64,000 nt of DNA. Origin: Grammothele lineata (lineage: Eukaryota > Basidiomycota > Agaricomycetes > Polyporales > Polyporaceae). A program made the translations under genes and the position numbers. The notes beneath the pieces are model-generated. The model was not told the origin of the DNA. It made no database searches and saw only the letters and a list, made by a program, of their open reading frames with translations. Shown here one piece after another: positions 36,764-48,349 of this stretch (position 1 is the first letter of the stretch; each line of letters begins with the position of its first letter). The stretch is taken from assembly GCA_002150815.3 (NCBI GenBank), contig NDFF03000370.1, forward strand, positions 620,001-684,000, in the 5' to 3' direction.

Positions 36764-37085
36764 GGGTGCGAGGAGAGGCATGACGTCGAGCAAGCTCAGC
36801 AACACCTCTTGCACGTCATTGCCCCCACGGCCGGAACCACTCGGACGCACGCATCGGGAGCACACAGACAAGAAGAGCAGCGGTCCCGAGCAGGGACAAT
36901 CGACGCAAATACTGACGTACCACGTCCTCTCGAGCGAGTACCACAAGCTCCTGCCCCAGAACTCTCCAGCATCAGCAGGCATCAGCTGGCAGCGACTTCC
37001 CCGTTTCCTGCGCACCGACTTAGCCGCGCAGGTCTAGGCGCAGTGAACGCATCCTTGAGTCATCGTCGGTAGCATGGTGAGGGAA

Positions 37086-37135
37086 ATAGATCTTCGATTG
37101 CAAGACAGGAATAGATCTTCGATTGCAAGGCAGGG
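37086..37135. repeat. 25-bp direct tandem duplication
   Basis: Two consecutive copies of a unit starting ATAGATCTTCGATTGCAAG, in the region between the microprotein and GOS1. The copies are almost identical. Confidence 0.7.
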
Positions 37136-37369
37136 ATGGATTGTGCCACGAGAGGAACAAAAACAAGCGGGTCGAGTAATGGCAGAAGAGAAGTGGCCAT
37201 CGCCGCCAGTCACCTCAGGCTCCTGCTGCGGGCGCTCCTTTCCGGCAAATGCCGGCCACAATGAGCAGCCCGTCCAGTACGACTCCCTCGACCAGTCCTC
37301 CTCACTTCCGCCTCATACTCCAACCTACTTGACACCAAGTGCCGCAACTGCGGCAGTCATAATCGCTAC

Positions 37370-38497
37370 ATGTCTACATACGATTCCCTGCACAGGCAGT
37401 GCCGCACTCTTGAAGCCCTCTTCGATACCAAGCTTACAGCTTACGCCCGCCTCGCGTCCTCAATAGCACGCAACCATGACGACCTCGAGGCGAGCGGATC
37501 TGGGGAAAGATGGAAGGATCTCGAGATTGAGGTAGATGAGCTACTTGAGAAAGTACGTCTGCCTGTATTTCGTGTGTGTGCTTGAATGTAAAGCTTAGCA
37601 GGTGTGCACACCAGTTGCAAGAAATCAACGATCAACTATCGACACTGTCAAATGACACTGAGAATCCCCCCTCTCAATCCATGCTCCGCGCCATCCAGAG
37701 ACACCGAGAGGTCTACCTTGACTATGCACGGGAGCTCCGGCGAACCAAGGTACATATTGCCTGAGCACCTGCCCTCACGTGTATCGCAACTAATTCGTGT
37801 GGCAGGGGAACGTGAAGACAGCGTTGGATCAGGCAAACCTTCTCAACGGCGTTCGCAATGACATCGAGTGCGTCAAAGCTTGTATGAAAGACGGTTACCG
37901 TTCACTCACAGCCCGTACGCAGCGCATACAAGTCCTCGGCAGCGGATTCGTTATTGGCGGAGCGTGGGCGGATTGACAGCTCACATCGGATGACAGACGA
38001 GATGATTGCGTGCGTACGCATACCCAGTCACATTCTGTTAAACATCCACTATCCTCCACACGATCACCGTGTTTCTATCATGCTTTGGATATTCTGCACT
38101 GCCTGCATCCTTGGTCCCCACTGACCGCTCGGTCGTGCAGGCAAGCGTACGAAACGCGTTCCGAATTCGGTCGCCAACGCACAACAATATCTGGGATCAA
38201 TGCACGCATGCAGGGTGTCCTAAGTGAGTATGTTTACAAACGTTCGGGTGCCTCGCAGTCTCTGACCAGGGCCCTCGGTTTGTCTCCTTCCATCGCTACA
38301 TCCACCGCCACATTCACTGCATGTACTTTCGGCTATCGTTTCCGACCGGACTCCGGGGCTCCTCGGTGCGGACAGGCGCTATGCCCGGGATCAACAACCT
38401 GCTCTCGATGATCAAGACTCGTAGGCGGCGAGATGCTGTCATCCTCGGGCTCGTCATTGGTGTATGCACGGTGCTACTGCTCATGTATGTCTTCTGA
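37370..38497 (+). CDS. GOS1: Golgi Qb-SNARE GOS1/GS28
   Basis: Vesicle fusion in ER-Golgi and intra-Golgi transport. Exons 37370-37552, 37615-37749, 37806-37867, 37923-38009, 38141-38223 and 38376-38497 close in frame to 223 residues, the same size as yeast Gos1. It starts MSTYDSLHRQCRTLEALFD. The Habc-type N-terminal helices include SMLRAIQRHREVYLDYAREL. GNVKTALDQANLLNGVRNDI and SSAADSLLAERGRIDSSHRM lead into the SNARE motif (YETRSEFGRQRTTISGINAR). A C-terminal tail anchor follows (AVILGLVIGVCTVLLLMYVF). Divergent from the microprotein gene, convergent with the TatD gene. Confidence 0.95.
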
Positions 38498-38907
38498 AGG
38501 ATTCCAGCATGATCTGTGGATGGAGTTCTGAGATGGCGGTGCTTGGAGAAGACGACGATATTGTTATTCGCGAGACGAGCCGCGGTGGACGCGCTCTCTT
38601 TCTTATACTTCGGACGGTACTGTATACCATGCGAGGCCATGGCGTCAATAATCGCACATATCTTATTGGATTTCGGCTTCACTTTCCCCTGCTTTGTTCC
38701 TTCTCCGACAAGCGGCGAAACCACCAGCCCACTCATCGTGATCCTGGCATACATACGCGCCCACGAAGACCAATTTGTCAGGATAAGTATGCTACAAGTA
38801 TGATGGTGTATACGATCAAGACCAAGCCCTGCCGCCCAGCTGCCCCCCCTTGGGATATTGACAACTAGGCCGGCAAACCGGCGGCCTCGCGTTATCATCT
38901 TTATGGA
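38498..38907. other. Convergent 3' intergenic region
   Basis: About 410 bp between the GOS1 stop (plus) and the TatD stop (minus). No gene seen. Confidence 0.5.
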
Positions 38908-40837
38908 TCACTCGCTCTCTTCACCAGCCTCCCATTCCTCAATCGCGCGGTCCCGCCGCTCCTTGTGACGCACGTACGGCCGATGCCCGCCTCGCTCAAA
39001 CGCGCGCCAGTTCGCCTCCAGACGGCGCACCGCCCCCCATGTAGCCTTGTGCCCGTTCCCATCCCTCTCGCTGTCGTCTCCGTCGCCCCCGTCATCGTCG
39101 GCGTAGTCCCACGCGCTCTCGACGCGCCACCCCTTGACGGCGGCAACGGTACGGAGCATGTGCCAGGCATATCGCGGCGCAAGGCGCGCGTCGTGCAGGT
39201 CGGACTCGATGAGCAGCCGGTTGGGGGCACAGGCGGCAGCGAGGGCGCGGTGCGCGGGCGAGCGGCCGTTAATTGCGGTCGAGAGCGAGAGGAAGACGTT
39301 TGGGTGAGCTTTCTGAGATGAGGTAGGGCCGGGGATATCAGTCAGTAAAGTGCGCAGCGGGTTACGGTGGGAGCAATAAAACACGGGAAATCAAGAAGCA
39401 TAACACGACCTGAGAGGAAGTAGTCCGGCGCATGCGGAAGCCATTGTGTGTAGAAGCTCCGGGCGTGGGTGTGCCCAAAGGCCTCGAGGCAACGCGCACG
39501 CCGTCGTGCGACCACGGATGGCGATGTCGGGCATGCTTCTGCGCACCTCGGGCTGTCGGTCGGTACGCAACGACGCTAGCAATTACGCATTCACCCAAGA
39601 AGGACCCCCCACTACTTTATCACGTACGCAGATATGGGAACCCTGTCGGGCCCACCATGTCCGCCGTCCAATATCCCCGCTGCGGTCCGCCCGAGCGATG
39701 GCAACGAACGGGCAGACCACAGCGCTCCCTGCGCCTCGTGGAATGGTGGTGGCGCGGGGAGTGCAACGGACGATCGCAATGCATCCAACCATGTCTGTAT
39801 GCGCAACGACGCCCTAGGTCCGCTTACGTGCTCGCACTACCACCTACACGAACCACTCACCGAGATCTCCATCCACGTCTGCGGGCTCAACCCGCAGCTG
39901 TGGAGGTCGACACTGAGCGCGAGCCAGCGCGTCCCGTGGGCGGCAAGCATGCGGTCGAGCAGCGCGCGCGTCGCCTGCTGCGCCTTGACTGAGTGCAAGC
40001 TCACGTTCCGGCGCAACTCCGCCGCGAGCCCGAGCTGCGCTTCCAGCACGCGCAGCTGGTGCTCGAGCGGGATCGTGAAGGGTGAAAGCTCGCGCCCGCC
40101 GCCGTCTTGGTAGGAAGAGGCGTAGGGAGGGTCAGCCGGCAGGGAGTAAGGTATCCGGCAGGCACGGTCGAGGCCAACCTCGCCTAGCATCGCGTGCGGG
40201 AATGTGGTTAGGTTCGCGCGGAGGTCCGCGAGGACCTCTGCGAGCGACGTCGGTTCTGGAAGAAAGGGAAATAATCTGTCGAAGGCGGCGACGAGGTCCG
40301 GTTTCGGAGGCGGGGAGGCAGGCAGGAACAAGGCGCGGTAGTGCTCCTGTTTCGAGGAAGCTGGCTCACAGGCGATCCAGTGCGAAAACCATGGGTGGTA
40401 GCCTGCTGAGCGTGTTAGCGGGCATATTAAAGCATCATATCAGAAGGAGTCTGTAGGCCAGTGCCGGTTTCGGCAGAGCACATATGTGCTCATCGAAGAT
40501 GTTGAGCTTCAGCGGAATGCTTTTACCCACCGAAGCATGGGATGACTCTGTCGGGCTGCGCACGGGCGAGATCCCCGACAAGTCGCTGGTCGCTGCCGCG
40601 AGTCGCCATTGCACACATGCGGACGGGAGTGTTCTGCACGGCGTTGAGAGTCATGTCCATGTCTGAGTCCGTTGGGTGGCAGTGGACGTCAATGACATGC
40701 TTGAGTACTTCAGAAGGCACGCTATCAAGCGCGATCTTCATGTCGTGCTCATCCGTCGAGAAGACGACCTGTGCATTGTCACCACTCGATGATTCGGAGT
40801 CCGCGTGCGCGTAGGCTTGGCTTTCCGTCCGACACAT
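38908..40837 (-). CDS. TatD-family metal-dependent hydrolase (Scn1/Cut9-interacting type)
   Basis: TIM-barrel amidohydrolase-like nuclease family; the fungal branch includes S. pombe Scn1. Metal-site motifs are HVIDVHCHPTDSDM (H-x-H), MLGEVGLDRACR (Glu), LALSVDLHSCGLSPQTW (His) and NRLLIESDLHDARLAP (His/Asp). IPCFGGYHPWFSHWI spans the first intron. The C-terminal part is acidic and charged (DYADDDGGDGDDSERDGNG), then VRRLEANWRAF, ending GEESE at 38908. Two in-frame ATGs exist, 40837 (used) and 40741 (MKIALDSVPSEVLKHVIDVH); the second gives the more family-like N-terminus. The last intron (39313-39860) is 548 bp, far longer than any other in the window. Family assignment is firm; the substrate is unknown. 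Confidence 0.88.
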
Positions 40838-41554
40838 ATGTGAGATGGACGCAGTAGTTCAGCCTGGAAGGAACATGTCTTCAGCCTGCGTAGTCGCATG
40901 GCTGCAGAGATGTGAAAGAACAAAGACATGCGCACTGCGCAAGTCGATCACGAGCAGAAGGAGCCAACCGTCGGAATGATGCGCACCTGATTGGCACGGT
41001 GTGCGGGTCCGGCGGGGGATTATCTGCGAGGGCTGTACGGGGATCAGGCGTAGGTGCGTGCAATACGCGGGTAGTACAACAGACCGCAGGTGCAGGGTTC
41101 GCTTGCTGGTAAACGAATTCGAGAGGGCTGGGAGGCAGAAAGGAGCGGATCAGTCCCATCCATTGTGATGAGGCTTGCCTACCGGAGAAGCGAGGATGAG
41201 ATATCTAACAGCAGACAGGATGAGTAAAAGGAGATCTGAACGAATATCAAGCCGCCTTCCGCGAATCGCGATAGCCGCAGTGTACAGACCACTTTCACGG
41301 AGATACGTATGGAGTAAAATCAAGGCACGGTCCGAGCGCTTAACCGATACTAGTGTCCCGGATCACGAGCGCTTTTCAATGTTTGTCCTTCGTCAAAGAG
41401 GGTTGCACGGCAACAAGGAACGGGGTAGGAACTAGTTGTGGTTGTGTAAGGCGGACTATCGATAGTACAGCAACATATTACAGGTACACTATGGATACAC
41501 GAGCTCTCTTCACTCCACAGGAACCTCCGAAACTCATGGGCGGGTGACGGAGAT
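40838..41554. other. Intergenic region
   Basis: About 720 bp upstream of the TatD gene. A 92-codon minus-strand frame at 40881-41159 has no conserved features. Confidence 0.4.
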
Positions 41555-42048
41555 TCAAGCTCGTTCCTGCTGCCTCTCTGCCTTCTCCGTGCCCTCAGGG
41601 GCAGTCGTCGCAGCCTCCTCCTTCTGTGCTCCACTTTTATCCTCACCAGCTTGCCCAAAGGGATCCATCTGCAGCAAGCTATTAGCACCATCCATGATCC
41701 TTACAGAAGCAGACAGTGGCTTACAGTGTCCTCCTCCCTTTCTCTGCGCTTGAGTTCTCCTGTACGGAGGTCGTGACCATGCTGGACTAGGTCGGGCTTG
41801 TGCATCATTTTGCCTTTCAACTCCTCCTTCAACCCCTCAAATTTATCCCCGGTGCTCTATAACAAGGGATCAGCCTGTAGTTCGGAAATACTCGTGTTAT
41901 GAAGACGTACCGCGCCCTTGCCGTACTCAGGTCCATAACCGACGGCGCCTGCGTGTCTCTGAGGTGGGTACGGACCGCCAGGCTCTGTGCTGGTGCTGTT
42001 GTCGGCCGAGGGCGACTGAGACGGTGAGGGTGATGCGCCACTAGACAT
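41555..42048 (-). CDS. Small conserved hydrophilic protein of unknown function
   Basis: Exons 42048-41911, 41856-41725 and 41668-41555 with introns of 54 and 56 bp close in frame to 127 residues. The N-terminus is Ser/Pro-rich (MSSGASPSPSQSPSADNSTS). The middle is GYGPEYGKGASTGDKFEGLK, then EELKGKMMHKPDLVQHGHDL and RTGELKRREREEDTMDPFGQ. The tail is charged and disordered. I recall similar small proteins with the K-P-D-L-V-x-H-G-x-x-x-x-T-G-x-L-K-R block from other Agaricomycetes but no assigned function. The repeated G-x-L-K/R-x-x-x-x-K pattern is reminiscent of stress-induced hydrophilins, which is only a guess. Divergent from TRM5. Confidence 0.75.
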
Positions 42049-42641
42049 GTCGAGATGGGTCAAGGCGGTGGAACGGAATTAGCTTGGTTGATGGCCTTGG
42101 AACGCTTGGCCTTCCGAGAACGTTGGCTTGCCCCTCTTATAGTCCCTAGGTTGGACGCCTTGCGCCTCTGGAAGTGGAGAGATGACGCAGGCTTCATAGT
42201 CGTTGAGCTCGCTGGGGAGAGATGACGTCGGCGTAGTAGTTGAGAATAGCGATGACATCATAGGATGTCCGGTGAACAACTCGGCTACTCTGCGCGCTTC
42301 GTGCATCGAGAACGGTCGATGGGACAAGATGTCCCCGAAACACCGAGGACGCACAGGTTGAAGCAAGTTTAGCTCGACGTTGATGCAGACGTGTTGTGGC
42401 TCGTTGGACGTTCCCCAACATCGACGATGCTCGGCTCGCCCACTATAATTTTTGCCCGCGAGATCGGAGATCCCATCAATGATTGCTCTACTATTTTCGG
42501 ACACGGAATTGGGCGTCTATTCCCCCAAATCCGAGGCCTGCACTGGTGATGTGCTGCTTCAACTCTACCTGCTTGACACTCGTCCGCTGATCGTTTCATC
42601 CTTGTCTGGCTACTCCACTCCGCTGTGCTTTGCTCCTGTAC
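42049..42641. promoter_or_regulatory. Divergent intergenic region, hydrophilin-like / TRM5
   Basis: About 590 bp between two divergent start codons; must contain both promoters. No clear TATA box found; no gene. Confidence 0.45.
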
Positions 42642-44481
42642 ATGATCGGCCGACTACTCGGGTCTCACCGATTCATCACAACCGCCGCGTCCGCCACGAT
42701 GTCCAGAGGAATCAGCGAACAACTCGTCCTGCCGAAGGGGACCGGGTTTGGAGTCAGGAATGGTGCACTCGACAAAGACGCATTCCGAAGAGTGCTACCC
42801 GTGCTAGCTGCGAAGGTTGCACCCGAGAAAGCTGGGGTGATTCTCAAGTCGCCGCTCATGAGGGGGTGCGTTGTTTCTCGTGAATTCGCCCGACAGCATA
42901 CCTATTGGCGCGGTAGGTCCATCATCGACGTTCCAAAAGTGAAGAGCGTTGCGCCCGGTCCCAACAAGGAGCGGCTTGTACTCTTGAGGTACTCTAATGA
43001 AGGTGCTCTTCATCCTGCTTTCCTCCGCTTCGTCCATCTGACCGCTGTGCAAGCCAGCTGACTTGACACCGGAGGCTCTCAACTTTCTGCGGTCCCAAGC
43101 GGCTGAGCTAGTCACTCATGAACTAACGTTTAGTTATGATCATTGGAGCACTGGTACGTTCATCAACTGCGTAAAAACTGTCTAGGGTCGAGCAGCGCCG
43201 TTAGATGAGGTCATTCATGCCGTCCTACCGGAGGAAATGGAAGCAGGCGCTCCGTCGGGGTTCGCTGCGGTTGGTCATATCGGTATGTCGGTCGTTGTCC
43301 TCGCTGTTAGAATGCATGTTGAACGTAGGTCAGCACATCTCAATCTGCGGCCGGAATACCTACCATACAAGCATATAATCGGACAAATTATTCTTGACGT
43401 GCGTCCTTCTTGATGTTGAGCTATGGACGACCCTCATTGTGTCCTAGAAAAACCCTACCTTGCGTACAGTAGTTAACAAACTTGACAATATCGACAACCA
43501 GTTCCGCGTGTTTCGGATGGAGCTCTTGGCGGGAGAACCGGACTTCGTGGTCACCCAGGTGAGTGACCTCATAGGCTGTCGTAAGGACATATAATGACCG
43601 GCCACTACTATGATGATACCATAGTCGGAAAATGACTGTCGATTCACATTCGACTTCAGGGAAGTGTACTGGAACTCCCGACTGCATACAGAGCACGAGC
43701 GCCTCATAGCCAAATTCGATCGCGAAGATCTAGTCGCCGATGTGTTCGCGGGTGTCGGGCCGTTCGCCGTACCCGCAGCTAGGAAAGGATGTGCGGTCCT
43801 CGCCAACGATCTCAACCCGTCAAGTTACAAATATTTGACCCACAACATCGCCGACAACAAGGTCAGTTCTCGCCCTTCGCCTCGTCCGCCAAGCTCTTAT
43901 CCATCAACTGCAGGTCGGCTCGTTGATTAGAGCGTTCTGCGAAGATGGCAGAGACTTCATTCGAAATGCGTTCAACCGAGCGTGGGACGAGCCGTTCCCA
44001 CCCATCCCCCCACCCAAGCTACGGAGGACGGAGCTGAAGGAGATTCGCGCTGGCGACCGCGCTCGCCCCGCCGCTGGCCCGCCGAGGAATCGAATAAGCC
44101 ATTTCGTTATGAATCTGCCGGACACCGCGATTCTGTTCCTGGACGCTTTCCGGGGCGTGCTCTCGACCGCGAACGCAGCCGGACGGAATTTGAGCGGCAT
44201 TTACGACACGGACCACATGCCCATGGTCCATTGCCATTGCTTCACACGTGAACTCGAGCCCGAGAAGGCTGCCGTGGATATACGCCAGGTGGGTTTTTGG
44301 CTCGGACAGCGTTTGTCGGGAGGTCGTGTGCTGAGTGCTATACAAACAGCGAGTCGAAGAGAAGCTCGGGGCCAGTGTGGGAGAAGACGCAGTCTATCAT
44401 TGGGTTCGGTCTGTGGCACCGCAGAAGGAGATGTATTGTGTGAGCTTTAGGCTGCCGCACGAAGTGGCATACGCGCGATAG
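42642..44481 (+). CDS. TRM5: tRNA (guanine37-N1)-methyltransferase
   Basis: Makes m1G37 next to the anticodon and prevents frameshifting. At least eight short introns, among them 42866-42916 and 43003-43057, were joined in frame. Family blocks are [57 protein letters not shown], the AdoMet motif [20 protein letters not shown] and the NLP motif [20 protein letters not shown]. It ends [13 protein letters not shown] at 44481. The first ATG (42642, [20 protein letters not shown]) gives a basic, Ser/Thr-rich leader that looks like a mitochondrial presequence. The next ATG, 42699 ([14 protein letters not shown]), would give a cytosolic/nuclear form. Yeast Trm5 serves both compartments, so dual starts are plausible here. 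Confidence 0.94.
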
Positions 44482-44830
44482 CACATGTACCTCTCCGCAC
44501 CAATGCCAGCAGCTTGTGCCGCGAATGCGGGGTGGGCCAATGGGCGTGCGCGGTCGCGGGCGCTCCAAGAACACCCGATGCTTAGTCATGCGCGTCAGCG
44601 AGAGCTCAAGAGGATGCGGGCGGAGACGCGACGCACCGCCCGCCAACTCATCAATTTCCCCGCCTTGCGCCGCACGCTCGCGGCGTCTCGTGCTTGTCTC
44701 TTTAGACTACCCTACACTCGCTTTCTAGAGCTGCTCTCTTCTCTGTCTTAGACTGGCTATACCCGCCTAGATTCTCTAATCCGCATCCCCGCCAGCTCAT
44801 AGAACGCTACACAGCGACTAGAGGCAAGCC
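44482..44830 (+). other. Intergenic region between TRM5 and the aspartate/glutamate carrier
   Basis: 350 bp holding the 3' UTR of TRM5 and the promoter of the carrier. No gene. Confidence 0.5.
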
Positions 44831-47800
44831 ATGTTTCCTTTCAACCTACCCCGCATTTTCTCCACCCTCTACGCCGACTCGGAACCGGCCCCGCCATCGC
44901 GCGCAGTATCCGCACTCAGCTCTGTCAAGAACGCGATGTCTGTCCCGGAGAGCGAGCTCAAGCGATGGAGGAGGACGTTTGACGCGAACGCCCAGACCGT
45001 CGTCGAGGGCCAAAAGTGCGTACCTCCGTCCGTGCGGCGTTACGCCCGCAGCGTCGCGCCGTGCTGACCTGGCATTCTCTCTCCTCCTTCGCTTCCTCTG
45101 TGCCTTTGTCACGCGGGCGCGCAGGTATCTGAACAGCGAGCAGTTCGTGGAGGCCATCGCGCCCAAGGGCGACCTGAGCAAGATCGGGCGGTCGCAGTTC
45201 GCGACGCTCTTCCGCGTCGCGGACGCCAACAAGCGCGGGCTGGTCTCCTGGGATGACTTCGTGGTGTTTGAGACCATCTTGAAGAGGCCGGATGCGGATT
45301 ACTGGATAGCGTTCCAATACTTTGACGTGTACGCATGTCCCTCCCGCTGCCGTCTTTCTGCAATGTCATGCAAACGTCTCCCCCTCCTCTTCCCTCTTTC
45401 TCCCCGTCTGTTGTGTGCAGAGACGAGTCCGGGACCATCTCGTACGATGAGTTCAAGAACGTGTTCAACGCGAACATCGGCCCGGACGCCATCCCGTTTG
45501 ACTTCGACTGGTACGCACGCGTCTCGCGTTTTTCCGTGCTATTCGGAGTTTGATCTGTTCTCCGCGCATGCACAGCGACTGGGTCAAGTTGTACCTCGGC
45601 AAGAAGAATGGCGCGCATGTTCTCGGCTGTGAGTTGTGGAGACCACTCTACCCGTCGCATACGTTTACTTATACGAGGTCCGCGTGGCAGACAACGAATT
45701 CACGCAGTTGATGAAGGGCCTTCAGGGCGAGCGTCTCCGCCAGGCGTTCAAGTTCCTTGACAAGGATCAGGATGGATACATCCGTCCTGAGCAGTTCAAG
45801 AAGATCATTCTGGTACGCCGCCTTCTGGATTTCTCGCTTCGGCGTACAAATGTCGCACGAGTCAATCAATTGCGTTCTATTAGGATATTGCTGGCCATAA
45901 ACTGTCGGATGCCGTTATTGAGAGGCTACCGACACTGACGACATTGACTCCGGGCGGGCGCATCTCCTACTCCGAGGTCATCGCATTCTACAATGTCATC
46001 CGAGGTGTGGCAGATCAACTGTGCGCTCGTGTCATCGCTAACTGACGATTAACAGAGATGGACATGGTTGAGCGGTATGTATCGGGCGCCGCTGGGCCGC
46101 AGCCCGTGTACTCCGTACTGACTATCTGCGCAGTATCATCCGTGAAGCCTCTGCGAAGAGCAAGGATGGTCGCATCGACCAGTCAGACTTCCTCAACCAT
46201 TGTGTCGGCAGCACCCGCTACTCGCTGTTCACGCCCATGGAGGCCTCCATCATCTTCCACTTCGCCGGTCGCGGTGACAGTTCGCAGCGTCTCTCGCTGT
46301 ACGATTTTGCGCAGCTGCTCGACCCCCGCTGGAAGGCGCCTTCGGAAGCGGTGGAGACGAAGAAGACGAAGACGCCTGCGACGTTCAAATCATTCCTTCA
46401 TGAATTCGCGCATTCGGCATACAACTTCGGTCTCGGAGGTCAGAACTACCGTGCCATCGTGCACGGGTGCAGTGCGCCGGAACGTAAAGCTCACCCACAT
46501 TGCAGGTATCGCTGGCGGCTTTGGGGCCACAATTGTGTATCCCATTGACTTGGGTGGGTGTTATAAGCCATAGCCCGTTGTTGACTGTTTGACTGACACT
46601 TGTCGAACAGTCAAGGTGAGATGGCAGAAGAAGCGCCCACTGCTCCACCGTGTTGCTGATTTTGACGCCGCGTTCCCGTCTTCCTCAGACTCGGTAGGCA
46701 TTGCTTCAAATCTTGGATATTTTTATACGTTCCGGCGCTGATAGATCCCGCCCCCAGGATGCAGAACCAGCGGAGCACCGTGGTCGGACAGTTGCTGTAC
46801 AAGAATAGTTTCGACTGTGTCCGGAAGGTGTTCAGGAATGAGGGCTTCCTGGGCTTCTACCGCGGGCTTGGCCCGCAACTGATCGTATGTACCTGTTAAC
46901 ATTCATCTCCGTGAGCATCGAGACTGACGAAGAGGTTCCGGCCGCTAGGGCGTGGCCCCGGAGAAAGCGATTAAGCTCACGGTGAACGACTTCATTCGTT
47001 CCCGTGCCATGGACCCGGAAACGGGACGCATCACTTTGCCGTGGGAGCTTATCGCTGGAGGGACGGCCGGTGGTTGCCAAGTGGTACGTACCAGCTCCGC
47101 CAGAAGCCGGCGCGAAGCGCGTCATTTGCGCGAAATACATTGCTAACGGGCGAGCTTGCAGATCTTCACGAACCCGCTCGAGATTGTGTACGTGCCGCCG
47201 GGCAGGCGGACATCGGCTCCTTCGCGGGAGCAGGGGGGCGCAGGATGCTGATTGCACTGTTCGTTTGTACAGGAAGATCCGGCTTCAAGTGCAAGGCGAG
47301 GCGGCGAAGATCGAGGGCGCAGCGCCGAAGGGGGCGGTCCACATCATCCGCCAACTCGGCCTTCTGGGGCTCTACAAGGGCGCGAGCGCGTGCCTGCTTC
47401 GCGACATTCCGTTCTCGGCGATCTACTTCCCAGCGTACTCGCACCTGAAGAAGGACATCTTCCACGAGGGCTACAATGGCAAGCAGCTGTCGTTCTTCGA
47501 GACGCTCGCGTCCGCCGCCATCGCGTACGTCGATTTCATTTCGTTGAACGCACCCATCCCATCGGCCAGCCCGGAGGGATCGTGATGGTGGTGGACTAAG
47601 CCTCTGGGATGGCTGATGATGGATGGGTGTTGTGTTGCTGACCGCGTTCTAAACGCCTTTACCCGACGCAGCGGTATGCCCGCGGCTTATTTCACGACGC
47701 CTGCCGGTAAGTCCAGGCCCCCGCGCGCCTGCCTTATTAGGCGCGCCAAGCCCACTGGCTGATCAAAATCCCGGCGAATCTGCCAGATGTGGTCAAAACG

Positions 47801-48349
47801 CGGCTGCAGGTCGAAGCGCGGAGCGGGCAAACACACTACAAGGGTCTCACGGATGCCTTTGTCAAAATCTGTGCGTCATTTCTGCGAGGCTATCGTACGT
47901 GGGGTGTCCGCGCTGACGAGGTAGGTAAACAGATCGCGAAGAGGGCTTTAAGGCGTTCTTCAAGGGTGGCCCCGCGCGCATTATCCGGAGCAGCCCGCAG
48001 TTCGGGTTCACGCTGGTTGCGTACGAGTACCTGCACAAGGTGAGTAGGCGCGGGCGAAAGGAGCGTGTGAGAGGGAACAGCTTGCTGATGGACGGCGCCG
48101 GGACCGGGGCGGGGATTGGTCGCAGTACGTTCCAGTAAGTCGGGCGTGTGTCGCTTACCTGATGCGGCTGTGGTGTGGGACGCTGATTGGGCCTCGTTCT
48201 GGCGGCAGTACCCGTTCAGCGGAACAGGGAGGGAGGTGGAAACGACGCTCACCTCGCAACGGGAAGATATGGCTCAGGTCCGGGCGCGGAACGCCCTGCG
48301 GATTCTGCTGGACGTGCACGGGGATTTCGGGCGTCGGTCGTCGCAGTAG
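44831..48349 (+). CDS. AGC1: Mitochondrial aspartate/glutamate carrier with EF-hand domain (citrin/aralar/AGC1 type)
   Basis: Inner-membrane Asp/Glu exchanger of the malate-aspartate shuttle, with a Ca2+-sensing N-terminal domain. Residues 1 to about 320 contain EF-hand units: [17 protein letters not shown] fits the canonical 12-residue loop, and [17 protein letters not shown] is a weaker one. The carrier domain has three repeats with the signature P-x-D/E-x-x-K/R-x-K/R: PIDLVKTRMQ, NPLEIVKIRLQ and [10 protein letters not shown]. Supporting blocks are ALKLTVNDF-like [36 protein letters not shown] and [20 protein letters not shown]. The tail is amphipathic and charged, stopping at 48349. The gene is cut by many introns. 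The first carrier signature is spread over four exons, including two 5-nt microexons (46611-46615 TCAAG and 46689-46693 ACTCG). A 9-nt microexon is likely at 48126-48134. Identification is firm. Confidence 0.95.
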
